The notes below the pieces were generated by a model. The model saw nothing but the letters and a program-made list of their open reading frames with translations, searched no databases and was not told the DNA's origin. Both the position numbers and the translations under genes were made by a program. Shown here piece after piece: positions 31,945-38,555 of a DNA stretch of 50,945 bases. Numbering within the stretch: the first letter of the stretch is position 1; the number at the start of each line of letters is the position of its first letter. Source of the DNA: a virus; IMG/VR virus record IMGVR_UViG_3300024182_000004, positions 1 through 50,945 of that record; one strand, 5' to 3'.

Positions 31945-31960
31945 TGTTTCACATGGAACA
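31945..31960. promoter_or_regulatory. parS-like site
   Basis: TGTTTCACATGGAACA matches the bacterial chromosomal partition site consensus TGTTTCACGTGAAACA at 14 of 16 positions. It lies in the spacer region of the promoter at 31966. No phage ParA or ParB is encoded, so it would have to be read by host ParB, or it is a chance or repressor-type palindrome. Confidence 0.45.
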
Positions 31961-31965
31961 TCGGT

Positions 31966-31978
31966 TACAATCCGCGCC
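31966..31978 (+). promoter_or_regulatory. Rightward promoter, -10 TACAAT
   Basis: CGGTTACAATCCGCGCC with TACAAT at 31966-31971. After the 7-nt gap the start would be at C31979, 4 nt before ATG 31983. The -35 (TTTGTT, 31943-31948) is weak and overlaps the parS-like site. Confidence 0.65.
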
Positions 31979-31982
31979 CACG

Positions 31983-32078
31983 ATGAGCGAATACAACTTC
32001 TACCTTCCTCTGGCGCTGGTACTGGTCGGCGCCTTCCTGGCGTATGTTTGGTGGACGTGGAAGAGGGCGACGAGGTGA
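31983..32078 (+). CDS. 31-residue single-pass membrane peptide
   Basis: The product MSEYNFYLPLALVLVGAFLAYVWWTWKRATR is given here in parts: a short polar start (MSEYNF), one hydrophobic helix (about residues 7-24, LPLALVLVGAFLAYVWW) and a basic end (KRATR), so N-out/C-in by the positive-inside rule. It starts 4 nt after the predicted transcription start, with no ribosome site. Its TGA overlaps the GTG of the methyltransferase (GTGA at 32075). Possible membrane toxin, exclusion or depolarising peptide; unknown. Confidence 0.65.
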   Translation: MSEYNFYLPLALVLVGAFLAYVWWTWKRATR

Positions 32079-33511
32079 GAAGGCCTCTGGCGATCGACCT
32101 GTGCTGCGGTCTTGGCGGTTGGACCGAAGGTCTGCTGGCCGAGGGTTGGGATGTCGTCGGCTTCGATATCGAGCGCCATCGGTACGGCGCGCATCAGTAT
32201 CCCGCGCAGCTCGTGCTTCAGGACATCTTGACCCTCGACGGCCGCCAGTTCCGCAGCGTGGCGTCGCTGATCGTCGCCTCGCCACCGTGCCAGCGCTACA
32301 GCTACATGGCGATGCCGTGGTCGCGAGCAAAGGCGCTGATCGCCTGGCACCGAGAGGATGGCCACCCTGAGCGCATCGTCGAGCTCAACGCGCTGTTCAA
32401 CGCCTGCCTGCGGATTGGTCGCGAGGCTGGCTGTCCGATCGTCATCGAGAATGTGCGCGGGGCGATTCCTTGGGTGGGGCGCTCGCGTTGGAATTACGGC
32501 TCATTCCACCTTTGGGGCGATGTGCCGGCGCTGATGCCGATCACATTTCGAAGATCAGTCATGAAGTCCGGCGTCACGCATCGAGCCGGTACAAATTTCC
32601 ACCGCAAGACTCCCGCCGGATCATGGGATCCGACGCGAGCGAATTTCGTCCAAGGAACGAAGGAATGGGTCGAGGAATGGGTCGATGACTCGATCAAGGT
32701 CGGAGATGTCGGCTGGCGTCGCGACAACGATATTCATCCGGTCGGCTTCAATGTGATGGCTACGCGTCAGATGCTCGCCGATGATTCGGTCAAGGTCGGC
32801 GGCTCAGCCGGTGACGATTGGTTCACCCACCACAACCGCCCCGAATTCGATCGCCGCGCAGGCCTGACAGTGCCGGTCGAATGCGAGGGCTGCGGAACGT
32901 CCGTGGTGATGAGCAGCTGGACGATCGAAGCTGACCTCAACGAATTCGGGCGCGCCCACTCCGGGTGCATCGGATCGAAAGTCATTGTTGGCAGAGCGGA
33001 GATACGCGAACATGGAGGAACAGATGGAACAGAGGATTTGCGCGGGCTGTGCAGTGATGGAGCCGTGGCAACACAGATGCTTCGGAGCGAAGGATTGCGA
33101 CTGTCCGGAGTGTCGGGAAGCGGACCGGTTGTTCCCGACGTATCCCGACGAACTTCCGAATTGGAAATCGCCGGACGTGACGGGCTGAAGGTGCCGAGCC
33201 GGGACGGTAGACGCACCGATCCAGGCAACGGCGCACGCTTCACCAGCGACGAGGACCGCGCCACGAAGAACTCCGGCGGCTCCTGGTTCAACGTCGCGCA
33301 CAACACGGAGAGCGGGAAGGGGCAGAATCCGGATGGGCGGAAGGTCACCGGCGATTGGTTCGGCGACTATGCGGCGATGAAAGAATCCGGCACGATCTCA
33401 CCTGGACGAATGCATGGCAAAGGAAGTCAGGCCCGCAAAGCCGCATCGGCGCGGATCGCGAAGATACCGCTGGCTCTGGCGCGGCACATCGCGAGGGTCT
33501 ACCACCCATGA
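32075..33511 (+). CDS. dcm: DNA (cytosine-5) methyltransferase
   Basis: 478 aa from GTG 32075 (GAGGG upstream); an in-frame ATG at 32048 would add 9 residues. Motif I AIDLCCGLGGWTEGL (6-20), motif IV SPPCQRYS with catalytic Cys72, and motif VI VIENVRG with Glu125 are intact. The C-terminus SARIAKIPLALARHIARVY is typical of phage Dcm-like enzymes. Residues ~270-370 look unlike the family and contain a zinc-knuckle-like stretch (VECEGCGTS) and then Ser/Gly/Arg-rich sequence; a separate Cys-rich ORF (33012-33188) runs through this part in another frame. It probably protects the phage DNA from host restriction. Confidence 0.85.
   Translation: MRRPLAIDLCCGLGGWTEGLLAEGWDVVGFDIERHRYGAHQYPAQLVLQDILTLDGRQFRSVASLIVASPPCQRYSYMAMPWSRAKALIAWHREDGHPERIVELNALFNACLRIGREAGCPIVIENVRGAIPWVGRSRWNYGSFHLWGDVPALMPITFRRSVMKSGVTHRAGTNFHRKTPAGSWDPTRANFVQGTKEWVEEWVDDSIKVGDVGWRRDNDIHPVGFNVMATRQMLADDSVKVGGSAGDDWFTHHNRPEFDRRAGLTVPVECEGCGTSVVMSSWTIEADLNEFGRAHSGCIGSKVIVGRAEIREHGGTDGTEDLRGLCSDGAVATQMLRSEGLRLSGVSGSGPVVPDVSRRTSELEIAGRDGLKVPSRDGRRTDPGNGARFTSDEDRATKNSGGSWFNVAHNTESGKGQNPDGRKVTGDWFGDYAAMKESGTISPGRMHGKGSQARKAASARIAKIPLALARHIARVYHP
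33012..33188 (+). CDS. Cys-rich ORF nested inside the methyltransferase gene
   Basis: 58 aa in a different frame from the surrounding methyltransferase. CAGCAVMEPWQHRCFGAKDCDCPECREADRLFP has six Cys and a His in zinc-binding spacing, while the methyltransferase frame over the same bases is Gly/Ser/Arg-rich and shadow-like. GGAG lies only a few bases around ATG 33012, so translation start is uncertain (a second ATG follows at 33024). I infer either an inserted small gene whose other frame stayed open, or a true overlapping gene. Confidence 0.5.
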   Translation: MEEQMEQRICAGCAVMEPWQHRCFGAKDCDCPECREADRLFPTYPDELPNWKSPDVTG

Positions 33512-33717
33512 TCGCCGACTGCCCTGACTGCGGCCGGGTGGAGTTGTACCGCGGCAGGTGTCCGGTGTGCGGCGGGGAGTCGTGGGGTGTGCCAGGTGGG
33601 ATTCCGGCGCGGTCGGCGAAGAAACTGCCGTTCCTGCAGCTCATCAAGGCCGTAAAGAAGCCGGCGGCGGTGCAGAGGTCGATCGCGGCGTTCTCGAGGT
33701 TCAGGAGGAGAGGGTGA
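33508..33717 (+). CDS. Small zinc-ribbon protein between two methyltransferases
   Basis: 69 aa; ATG 33508 overlaps the methyltransferase stop (ATGA). CPDCGRVELYRGRCPVCGGESWG is a compact zinc ribbon (two CxxC knuckles 10 residues apart). The C-terminal half is a basic helix. It could be a DNA-binding adaptor, but no family is recognised. It ends in a GTGA overlap with the MT-A70 gene. Confidence 0.7.
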   Translation: MIADCPDCGRVELYRGRCPVCGGESWGVPGGIPARSAKKLPFLQLIKAVKKPAAVQRSIAAFSRFRRRG

Positions 33718-34340
33718 GTCTCTTCCGAACCATCGTCGCGGATCCGCCGTGGCCGATCAAATGGACCGGAGGGGCGGCTCGGCGAACGAATGGCCGCAAG
33801 GTCGTCTATTGGAACTCGCGCTTCAAGACGAAGCTGCCGTACGAAACGATGTCGATCGACGCGATCTGCGCGCTGCCGGTTGGCGACATGGCCGATCGAG
33901 ACGCTCACCTCTACCTCTGGATTCCCGACCAGTTCCTTATCGCTGGCGACGGAGCGCGGGTAGCTGCAGCGTGGGGCTTCAAGCCGATTCGCCTACTCGT
34001 CTGGAAGAAAACCGGGTTCGGTCTCGGCCGGTTCCCGCGCCCACAGCACGAGGCCGTGATCGTTTGCAAGCGTGGGAGCCTCCCGTTTCGCGTGGCAGAC
34101 GTCGGTAGCGTCCAGACGTGGAAGATGCCCTACAAGCGCATCGTGACGGCCAGCGGGCGGCCTGGCGCGGCGCGCGATCACTCGCGGAAGCCGGAAGAAC
34201 TACAGGATCTGGTCGAGCTAGCCAGCCACGGCCCCTACCTCGAGCTTTTCGCCCGTCGCGCCCGTCCCGGGTGGTCATCGTGGGGCGACCAGGTCGCGTC
34301 CGATGTGACGCTTCCCTTGCCGGATCAGCGCCTCTTCTGA
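33714..34340 (+). CDS. MT-A70-family adenine-N6 methyltransferase
   Basis: 208 aa from GTG 33714 with GGAGGAG upstream. FRTIVADPPWPIKW carries the DPPW catalytic motif (residues 10-13) of MT-A70 enzymes; later HLYLWIPDQFL and VWKKTGFGLGRFPRPQHEAVIVCKRG plus HSRKPEELQDLVE complete the family pattern. It methylates adenine in DNA, here most likely for anti-restriction together with the cytosine enzyme. Confidence 0.9.
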   Translation: MSLFRTIVADPPWPIKWTGGAARRTNGRKVVYWNSRFKTKLPYETMSIDAICALPVGDMADRDAHLYLWIPDQFLIAGDGARVAAAWGFKPIRLLVWKKTGFGLGRFPRPQHEAVIVCKRGSLPFRVADVGSVQTWKMPYKRIVTASGRPGAARDHSRKPEELQDLVELASHGPYLELFARRARPGWSSWGDQVASDVTLPLPDQRLF

Positions 34341-34349
34341 GAAAAGAAA

Positions 34350-34376
34350 AGCCCCGGGTCGAGGCCGGGGCTCTTG
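34350..34376 (+). terminator. Terminator after the methyltransferase operon
   Basis: AGCCCCGG and CCGGGGCT form an 8-bp GC stem within 34350-34373, preceded by GAAAAGAAAA and followed by CTTGCT. It isolates the methyltransferase operon from the next promoter at 34435. Confidence 0.75.
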
Positions 34377-34434
34377 CTGTAGCGAATCTCCCCAAGGTGT
34401 AGCGTTTTGCCCCATTGTGCGGAAAATCGCACAG

Positions 34435-34464
34435 TTGACTCGCCGACACTCGAGGTCGTAAGCT
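34435..34464 (+). promoter_or_regulatory. Promoter TTGACT-18-TAAGCT for a structured RNA
   Basis: TTGACT (34435-34440), 18 bp and TAAGCT (34459-34464), followed by CGCCGAC. The transcript would start near A34472 and runs into a region with no ORF of note and many hairpins. Confidence 0.65.
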
Positions 34465-34471
34465 CGCCGAC

Positions 34472-34860
34472 AGAATGACGATCCAAGCAAGGTCACTCCG
34501 GGGGATGTATCAGTTTGCTCCTCCGACGGAAACGAGAAGACCACCCGCGAAGGTGGCCTTTCGTCTTTCCGGAGCGCCGGTGGTTACGAGGTCAGCCGGC
34601 GCAACAAAAGCTCTCTGTCACGGGAGCGAAAAGCACTATAAAACATTTGCGTCGACCTCGCAAGTATCTACCCCGAGAGGCTGGGAGCTCGTACATCCGC
34701 GAGCCAATCGATTCCCGCAGAGTCGAGAGATAAGAGTTGCCGGGTATTTGAGGGACACGACTGACGGGGCCCGGCGGTCCTAGACCTGGAAGTGGGGTGG
34801 TGTTTGGGTAGCGTCCGGGGTTGCTCCAACCCCTCATCCTGGACGCTGTATAGACTCTGG
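34472..34860 (+). ncRNA. Large structured non-coding RNA (about 390 nt), unassigned
   Basis: Almost the whole stretch falls into complementary arms: an imperfect long hairpin 34521-34574 (CTCC, GGAAA, CGA, AAG, CCACC against GGTGG, CTT, TCG, TTTCC, GGAG); GCGCCGG/CCGGCGC (34574-34580/34596-34602); GCTCTC/GGGAGC (34610-34627); TTGCG/CGCAA (34647-34663); GGGA-GCTCG/CGAGC-TCCC (34683-34716); GCCGGG/CCCGGC (34739-34775); AGCGTCC/GGACGCT (34810-34847) enclosing GGGGTTG-CTC-CAACCCC; and long-range CAGAGTC (34718-34724) with GACTCTG (34853-34859). No tRNA, tmRNA, RNase P or intron signature was recognised. Bounded by a promoter upstream and a new promoter downstream. Confidence 0.6.
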
Positions 34861-34886
34861 AATATTTTGTGCTCGAAATCTTCCGC

Positions 34887-34922
34887 TTGCATGGCGCGTG
34901 AGGGTCGGTTACACTCCGCGCC
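34887..34922 (+). promoter_or_regulatory. Leaderless-type promoter TTGCAT-17-TACACT
   Basis: TTGCAT (34887-34892), 17 bp, TACACT (34910-34915) and 7 nt to ATG 34923, with no ribosome site. Together with the copy at 47484 this is the clearest case of the -10/7-nt/ATG geometry. Confidence 0.75.
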
Positions 34923-35483
34923 ATGTGGACATCGAAAGCAACGATTCCTCCGATCAAGATCAGGCTGGCCGCGTTGAAGGTTGCGTTAGCTGATGCTGCC
35001 GATGGGCGTGTCGGCCGTCTTCAACAACAGCTTGAAATCGCAGTGCACGATCTCGACACCCTCCTCGCCGCCTATTACGACCAGGTCCGCTACAACGCCA
35101 CGGCGATCGAGATCATCCGCACCCTCAGCGACAACCCGGCAACCGAGAACGCGCGCTGCAGCGGCCGGACGGCGCGGTTGGCGCTTCGAGCCCTCATCGC
35201 TCTTTCGGCCGGCCATGACGTCGCGGTCGTCGGCCTGAACGTGCGGCATGCGCTCGAGATGAAGCTCAAGATCGAGCGGAACGCGATGAAGTGGCACATC
35301 CCCTACGACGGCGGCATGTACGCGCCGCGGGAGTCCAGGGGCGAGCGAGCGCCGATGGTGCGAGCCTTCACGCCCGACGAGGACCGCAGTGGCTTTCGCG
35401 GCGTCGTCCTGGTCGATCACGCAGTCATCGAACGAATGGAAGCGGTCGCCGGTGTGGGGCCGGTTGTAGAGGAGGTTGTCTGA
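34923..35483 (+). CDS. Hypothetical protein, putative leaderless operon head
   Basis: 186 aa, mainly helical in the first 125 residues (IRLAALKVALADAADGRVGRLQQQLEIAVHDLDTLLAAYY...), then a loop-rich C-terminus with IPYDGGMYAPRES. No motif recognised. It heads a four-gene overlapping unit (34923-36335) between the two structured RNAs. Confidence 0.7.
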   Translation: MWTSKATIPPIKIRLAALKVALADAADGRVGRLQQQLEIAVHDLDTLLAAYYDQVRYNATAIEIIRTLSDNPATENARCSGRTARLALRALIALSAGHDVAVVGLNVRHALEMKLKIERNAMKWHIPYDGGMYAPRESRGERAPMVRAFTPDEDRSGFRGVVLVDHAVIERMEAVAGVGPVVEEVV

Positions 35484-35719
35484 TGCACGTCATTGATGCA
35501 GCTCGGGTGATGCACGAAACGGTTCGCGGGTTCTATTTGCCGCAGGGCGCGCGGCATCCGACGATCACTGCCGCATGGGGGGACCTACCGCAGGACAAGC
35601 GCGACGAGGCCGTCTCGATTGCGCAGAAGGTCGTCGATGGTGACTTCAAATCGGCGGGCGACATCGACAACCTCCGCTTCGCCGTCGTCAGCGCCCTGCG
35701 CCCGTTCGTCGAAGAATGA
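35483..35719 (+). CDS. Small hypothetical protein
   Basis: 78 aa from ATG 35483 (TGATG overlap). One helical domain: ARVMHETVRGFYLPQG...ITAAWGDLPQDKRDEAVSIAQKVVDG. The pattern 'AR..HE..R......G......W..L....R......V' is like small phage proteins of unknown role with RyR-like character at the start, but the RyR motif is not complete. Confidence 0.6.
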   Translation: MHVIDAARVMHETVRGFYLPQGARHPTITAAWGDLPQDKRDEAVSIAQKVVDGDFKSAGDIDNLRFAVVSALRPFVEE

Positions 35720-35949
35720 TTGAGCCGATTTTTTCCGTCGCCGCCGTGGAAAGTATTTCCGTGGGAATTCGGCCTTTCGAAGAGCTGGTCCGCGTTGATG
35801 CGCTTTTTCGGAAGTGGAACGAGCGCCGATGGTGGAGGTACTTTACGAAACCGCCACGCGAGACACCGCTCTCAATTCACGAGGTCATCGCAATGAAGCA
35901 CAAAATCGCGTACGACTCAATGGAGCGAATGCTGAGGAGTGCGTTGTGA
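35716..35949 (+). CDS. Small hypothetical protein
   Basis: 77 aa, ATG 35716 overlaps the preceding stop (ATGA) and its own stop overlaps GTG 35946. Charged, aromatic-rich in the middle (FRKWNERRWWRYFTKPPRETPLS). No family recognised. Confidence 0.6.
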   Translation: MIEPIFSVAAVESISVGIRPFEELVRVDALFRKWNERRWWRYFTKPPRETPLSIHEVIAMKHKIAYDSMERMLRSAL

Positions 35950-36335
35950 TCGCCTTCAACCTCCGCCCCCTCCCGCGCATCCTCGCGCGCTTCGTAGGTC
36001 TCGGCCGCCGCCGGCCGTACAAGTTCGCCGCGGACGTGATCGCGCTATGGCACATCGAGACCTACGTCCCTGGCGAGGCGCTCATCCTGACCGAGAAGGG
36101 GCCGGTTCACCTCACCCTCGCGGCTCACGAGTCAGTCCGTAAGTTCTCGCTCCCGCGCACCGGCTGGACGGGGGTCTACCTCCAGAAGCAGCGCAACACC
36201 TGGACGTTGACGACGATCGCGTTCTGCTGCACGTTGACGCTGATGTGGTGCCACACGCCGAATGTCGAGAAAATCGAGCCGTGGGAAGTCGCCTCGGCAG
36301 CACAAGCGAAAGGAGGCAAGAGGATGCGGAACTAA
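35946..36335 (+). CDS. Hypothetical protein with one membrane segment
   Basis: 129 aa from GTG 35946 (GTGA overlap). A basic N-terminal half, then a membrane-like stretch at about residues 83-99 (TLTTIAFCCTLTLMW) and a hydrophilic C-terminus with a Lys/Arg end. Last gene of its unit; a terminator follows. Confidence 0.6.
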   Translation: MIAFNLRPLPRILARFVGLGRRRPYKFAADVIALWHIETYVPGEALILTEKGPVHLTLAAHESVRKFSLPRTGWTGVYLQKQRNTWTLTTIAFCCTLTLMWCHTPNVEKIEPWEVASAAQAKGGKRMRN

Positions 36336-36364
36336 CACCACAAAACAGGTCTACTGAGGAGGAA

Positions 36365-36398
36365 ACGCCGTCCGTGAAATCGGGCGGCGTTTTTGTTG
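36365..36398 (+). terminator. Terminator after the 34923-36335 unit
   Basis: AACGCCG-TCCG and CGGG-CGGCGTT pair around a TGAAAT loop and are followed by TTTTGTT. It ends where the next promoter (-35 TTGACT at 36399) begins. Confidence 0.8.
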
Positions 36399-36427
36399 TT
36401 GACTCCTGTTTCGTGCTCGGTTACACT
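36399..36427 (+). promoter_or_regulatory. Promoter TTGACT-17-TACACT
   Basis: TTGACT (36399-36404), 17 bp, TACACT (36422-36427), then TCGCGCC. Here the transcript start (about 36435) is followed by AGGAGG and ATG 36450, so this copy gives a short normal leader rather than a leaderless mRNA. Confidence 0.85.
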
Positions 36428-36449
36428 TCGCGCCCATAGGAGGATTGTC

Positions 36450-36767
36450 ATGGCCCAGAAACAAGACGAGATCCCCGGATTCGAACGACCGAAGATCAAG
36501 GCGATCGAGGATGCGGCGACGGCGCATCGTGATCTGGTCGAGAAACGGCTCAAACTTCAAGAGAAGGAAGAGGCGACTGCTGATGCCCTCCAGAAGATTC
36601 TCCACAAGTACGAAGATAAACTCGTCGACCGCGACAAGGACGGCAACCCCGGCTACGTCTACTACGATGGCGAGCAGCCGATGATCGCGACGCTCAAACG
36701 CTCCGAGGAAAAAGTGAGCGTTCGCAAGTACACGCCGCCGAAAGAAAAGGCCGAGAAGAAAGAGTAA
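36450..36767 (+). CDS. Conserved small phage protein (DEIPGFER family)
   Basis: 105 aa with AGGAGG 6 nt before ATG 36450. The order DEIPGFER..K.KAIEDAA, then a helix rich in Lys/Glu (RKRLKLQEKEEATADALQKILHKY) and a GYVYYDGEQPMI...EEKVSVRKY strand pair is a recognisable phage family of unknown function, usually among early genes. The last residues are Lys/Glu repeats. Confidence 0.7.
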   Translation: MAQKQDEIPGFERPKIKAIEDAATAHRDLVEKRLKLQEKEEATADALQKILHKYEDKLVDRDKDGNPGYVYYDGEQPMIATLKRSEEKVSVRKYTPPKEKAEKKE

Positions 36768-36770
36768 CGC

Positions 36771-37020
36771 TCAGCGGCGCGGCGAGTCGCCTGAACTCGC
36801 CCGCTGCGATCGACCGCGCAGTTGCTCACCGGATCTCGGCGGCCATGACACGCCTACTCTCTCCCGGTGACCTCGGACCCCTGCGCGGTCGTTCGGAGCG
36901 GTATGTCGGTAAACACGGCGCAGATAGGGTAGGCCGCCTGTAGGGCGCGGCTTGGTCGTTGATGAATGGTTCGAACCCTTACCTTCGACCTGACGCCTGA
37001 ACGACCTCGGCAACCGCTCC
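36771..37020 (+). ncRNA. Structured non-coding RNA (about 250 nt), unassigned
   Basis: Three helical domains of perfect arms in a row. Domain 1: CAGCG and GGCGAGT (36772-36787) with ACTCGCC and CGCTG (36795-36806), a 12-bp stem with a 4-nt bulge. Domain 2: CGACCGCGCA (36811-36820) with TGCGCGGTCG (36882-36891), enclosing TCACCGG/CCGGTGA (36826-36832/36864-36870). Domain 3: GGAGCGGT (36895-36902) with ACCGCTCC (37013-37020), enclosing GGTCGTT/AACGACC (36954-36960/37000-37006). It lies downstream of the 36450 gene in the same transcript. A T-loop-like GGTTCGAACC occurs at 36968, but no tRNA fold fits. It may be a trans-acting RNA or the long leader of the 37047 gene. Confidence 0.65.
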
Positions 37021-37046
37021 ACTGAGAGTTCAAAAAGGAGAACACC

Positions 37047-37223
37047 ATGGAACAGCCAGTGAGAACGAAGTACGTTTGTCAAAATCCCGAATGCCAGGCC
37101 GAAGACTTCGACCGCGGCAACAACCTGCCGGCGCCGAAGATGCTGATCTGCTGGAACTGCAAGGCCGGCCGAGATCAGGGCTCCATCGGCATGCTTCCGG
37201 TGTCGACCGAACAGGCCGCATGA
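37047..37223 (+). CDS. Small zinc-ribbon protein
   Basis: 58 aa with AAGGAG upstream. YVCQNPECQAED and LICWNCKAGRD make a zinc ribbon (C4C...CxxC). It overlaps the next gene by 4 bases (ATGATG). No family recognised; lies at the start of the recombinase unit. Confidence 0.7.
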   Translation: MEQPVRTKYVCQNPECQAEDFDRGNNLPAPKMLICWNCKAGRDQGSIGMLPVSTEQAA

Positions 37224-37390
37224 TGCACAGCGCACCATGGAAGTCGTCCGATGGCACGCAGTACGTAACCATCAACCAAAGTGGAACCGTTCGCCGATTC
37301 GAGAATGGAGCGTTTCTGATTCGACCCGGGAAGGCGGCGCGGAAAGCCGCAAAACGCGCGAGGCAGAAAGCAAGAAAGGTGGCGCGCTGA
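37220..37390 (+). CDS. Small basic hypothetical protein
   Basis: 56 aa. Beta-like first half (SDGTQYVTINQSGTVRRFENGAFLIRP) and a very basic helical tail (GKAARKAAKRARQKARKVAR) that would bind nucleic acid. Overlaps the recombinase start (TGATG). Unknown function; a DNA-binding accessory of the recombinase is one option. Confidence 0.6.
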   Translation: MMHSAPWKSSDGTQYVTINQSGTVRRFENGAFLIRPGKAARKAAKRARQKARKVAR

Positions 37391-38127
37391 TGCTGACCCT
37401 CCTCTACTCGCGCGTCTCCACCGACAAGCAATCGGAGTCCGGGCTCGGGCTGGATGTGCAGCACAAGCGGAACATGTCACTCATCAAGTTGCTCGACGTA
37501 CCGACGGACATCGAGCACTTCAGGGACGAAGGAGTCTCGGCCTCCGTTCCGTTCGAGCACCGTCCGGCTGGCAACGACCTGATGCTCAAGATCGGCGCGA
37601 GGTGGGACATCGGTCGCGTCAGTGACAGCAGCGAGGAGACGCGCCTAATCGCCTACTCCCTCGATCGCCTCTTCCGCGACGTCGACGACGGCCGCGCGAT
37701 GCTCAAGTGGTTCGACGAGCGCGGCGTGCGCGTCTTCCTGTCCAACGAGGGCGGCAACGCGATCGACGCCTCCTCGGCGATGGGTCGGTTCCTCATCACG
37801 ATCCGGCTCGCCCAGGGGGAGTTCGAGCGCGGGCTCACTGGCGAGCGGACGAAGGCGGCGCTGGGGGCGCTCAAGGCGCGCGGCGGTCGCGTCGGCGAGC
37901 CGCCGTACGGGTGGAAGACGACCTGTGTCAAGGCCAAGTTCGAGCACGATCCGGCGGAACAGATGGTCATCGCGTCGATCTTGGATTGGGATGGCGAAGG
38001 ATGTTCGTCACGCGAGATCGCGCGCCGGCTGAACGACGTCATCGAAGTCAAAACCCGCGACGGAAAGCAGTGGTCCCACACCCAGATACTTAGAATCCTC
38101 GGCAGAGCCGGGAACGAAGGAGAATGA
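37390..38127 (+). CDS. Serine recombinase (resolvase/invertase family)
   Basis: 245 aa. LLYSRVSTDKQSESGLGLDVQ places the catalytic Ser at residue 10 with Arg8; YSLDRLFRDVDDGRAMLKWFDERGVRVFL (about 88-118) is the second conserved block; GRFLITIRLAQGEFERGLTGERTKAAL is the long E-helix, followed by a 'G..PYGW' and a small Recombinase-type segment (SILDWDGEGCSSREIARRLND). It is much shorter than large integrases, without the C-terminal zinc/coiled-coil part. It could resolve genome dimers, invert a segment, or integrate. No matching inverted pair around the fibre genes was seen. Confidence 0.85.
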   Translation: MLTLLYSRVSTDKQSESGLGLDVQHKRNMSLIKLLDVPTDIEHFRDEGVSASVPFEHRPAGNDLMLKIGARWDIGRVSDSSEETRLIAYSLDRLFRDVDDGRAMLKWFDERGVRVFLSNEGGNAIDASSAMGRFLITIRLAQGEFERGLTGERTKAALGALKARGGRVGEPPYGWKTTCVKAKFEHDPAEQMVIASILDWDGEGCSSREIARRLNDVIEVKTRDGKQWSHTQILRILGRAGNEGE

Positions 38128-38130
38128 TCG

Positions 38131-38322
38131 ATGGCCAACCCTGATCTCGTGAACGGAATCGCGAAACTGTTGCTCGCCCCGGAGTGCATCGCGACCACTC
38201 GGACCATGCTGGAAGATCGGCTCAAGGACGCGATGGCGGCCGATAACGTCGTAGAGACCCTCGCCATCGGCCAGATGATCGCCGGGGTCGACAAACAGAT
38301 CAAGCGGTACGCGGCGAAATGA
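38131..38322 (+). CDS. Small helical hypothetical protein
   Basis: 63 aa with AAGGAG before ATG 38131. Helical throughout (GIAKLLLAPECIATTRTMLEDRLKDAMAADNVVETLAIGQMIAGVDKQIKRY). The pattern of a 'L..P......ML..RL.DA' helix and a 'GQ.IAG.D' helix recurs in small phage genes near the head-gene block. Overlaps the next gene. Confidence 0.6.
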   Translation: MANPDLVNGIAKLLLAPECIATTRTMLEDRLKDAMAADNVVETLAIGQMIAGVDKQIKRYAAK

Positions 38323-38522
38323 AGGCGCTCTCCGAGCTGAGCCAACACGCCGGAGGCTACTGCGGCGAAGGTGCCACGCCAGGGTGTTTTGCGCGGATGC
38401 GACACTTGATCGAAGAGGTGACGTCTACCGTCTCGCGCATCAAAGAAAAGACGGAGCGATGCGAGTGCATTCCCGGAGTCTACGACTGCATCCTGCACGA
38501 GGCCGAATCCATCCTTCCTTGA
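38319..38522 (+). CDS. Small Cys-containing hypothetical protein
   Basis: 67 aa. Five Cys (YCGEG, GCFAR, CEC, YDC) separated by a charged helix; a metal site or disulphides are possible. ATG 38319 overlaps the preceding stop. Its end contains the -35 box of the next promoter. Confidence 0.6.
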   Translation: MKALSELSQHAGGYCGEGATPGCFARMRHLIEEVTSTVSRIKEKTERCECIPGVYDCILHEAESILP

Positions 38523-38548
38523 CCCCGCCCCCTTCCCTGCCCCACAAT
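38519..38548 (+). promoter_or_regulatory. Promoter for the tail-fibre operon (TTGACC-18-CACAAT)
   Basis: TTGACC (38519-38524), 18 bp and CACAAT (38543-38548), followed by CCCGCCT. The -35 overlaps the stop of the preceding gene. It is a slightly diverged member of the same promoter set. Confidence 0.55.
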
Positions 38549-38555
38549 CCCGCCT

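Noticed and set aside
31641-31961. 106-aa minus ORF beginning MFHVKQ
   Set aside because: The MFHVK start is just the translation of the parS-like sequence; the rest is low-complexity and crosses the nested palindrome.
36961-36990. tRNA-like T-loop (GGTTCGAACC)
   Set aside because: The flanking bases cannot form a 5-bp T-stem and no acceptor stem or D-arm fits, so it is taken as part of the structured RNA.
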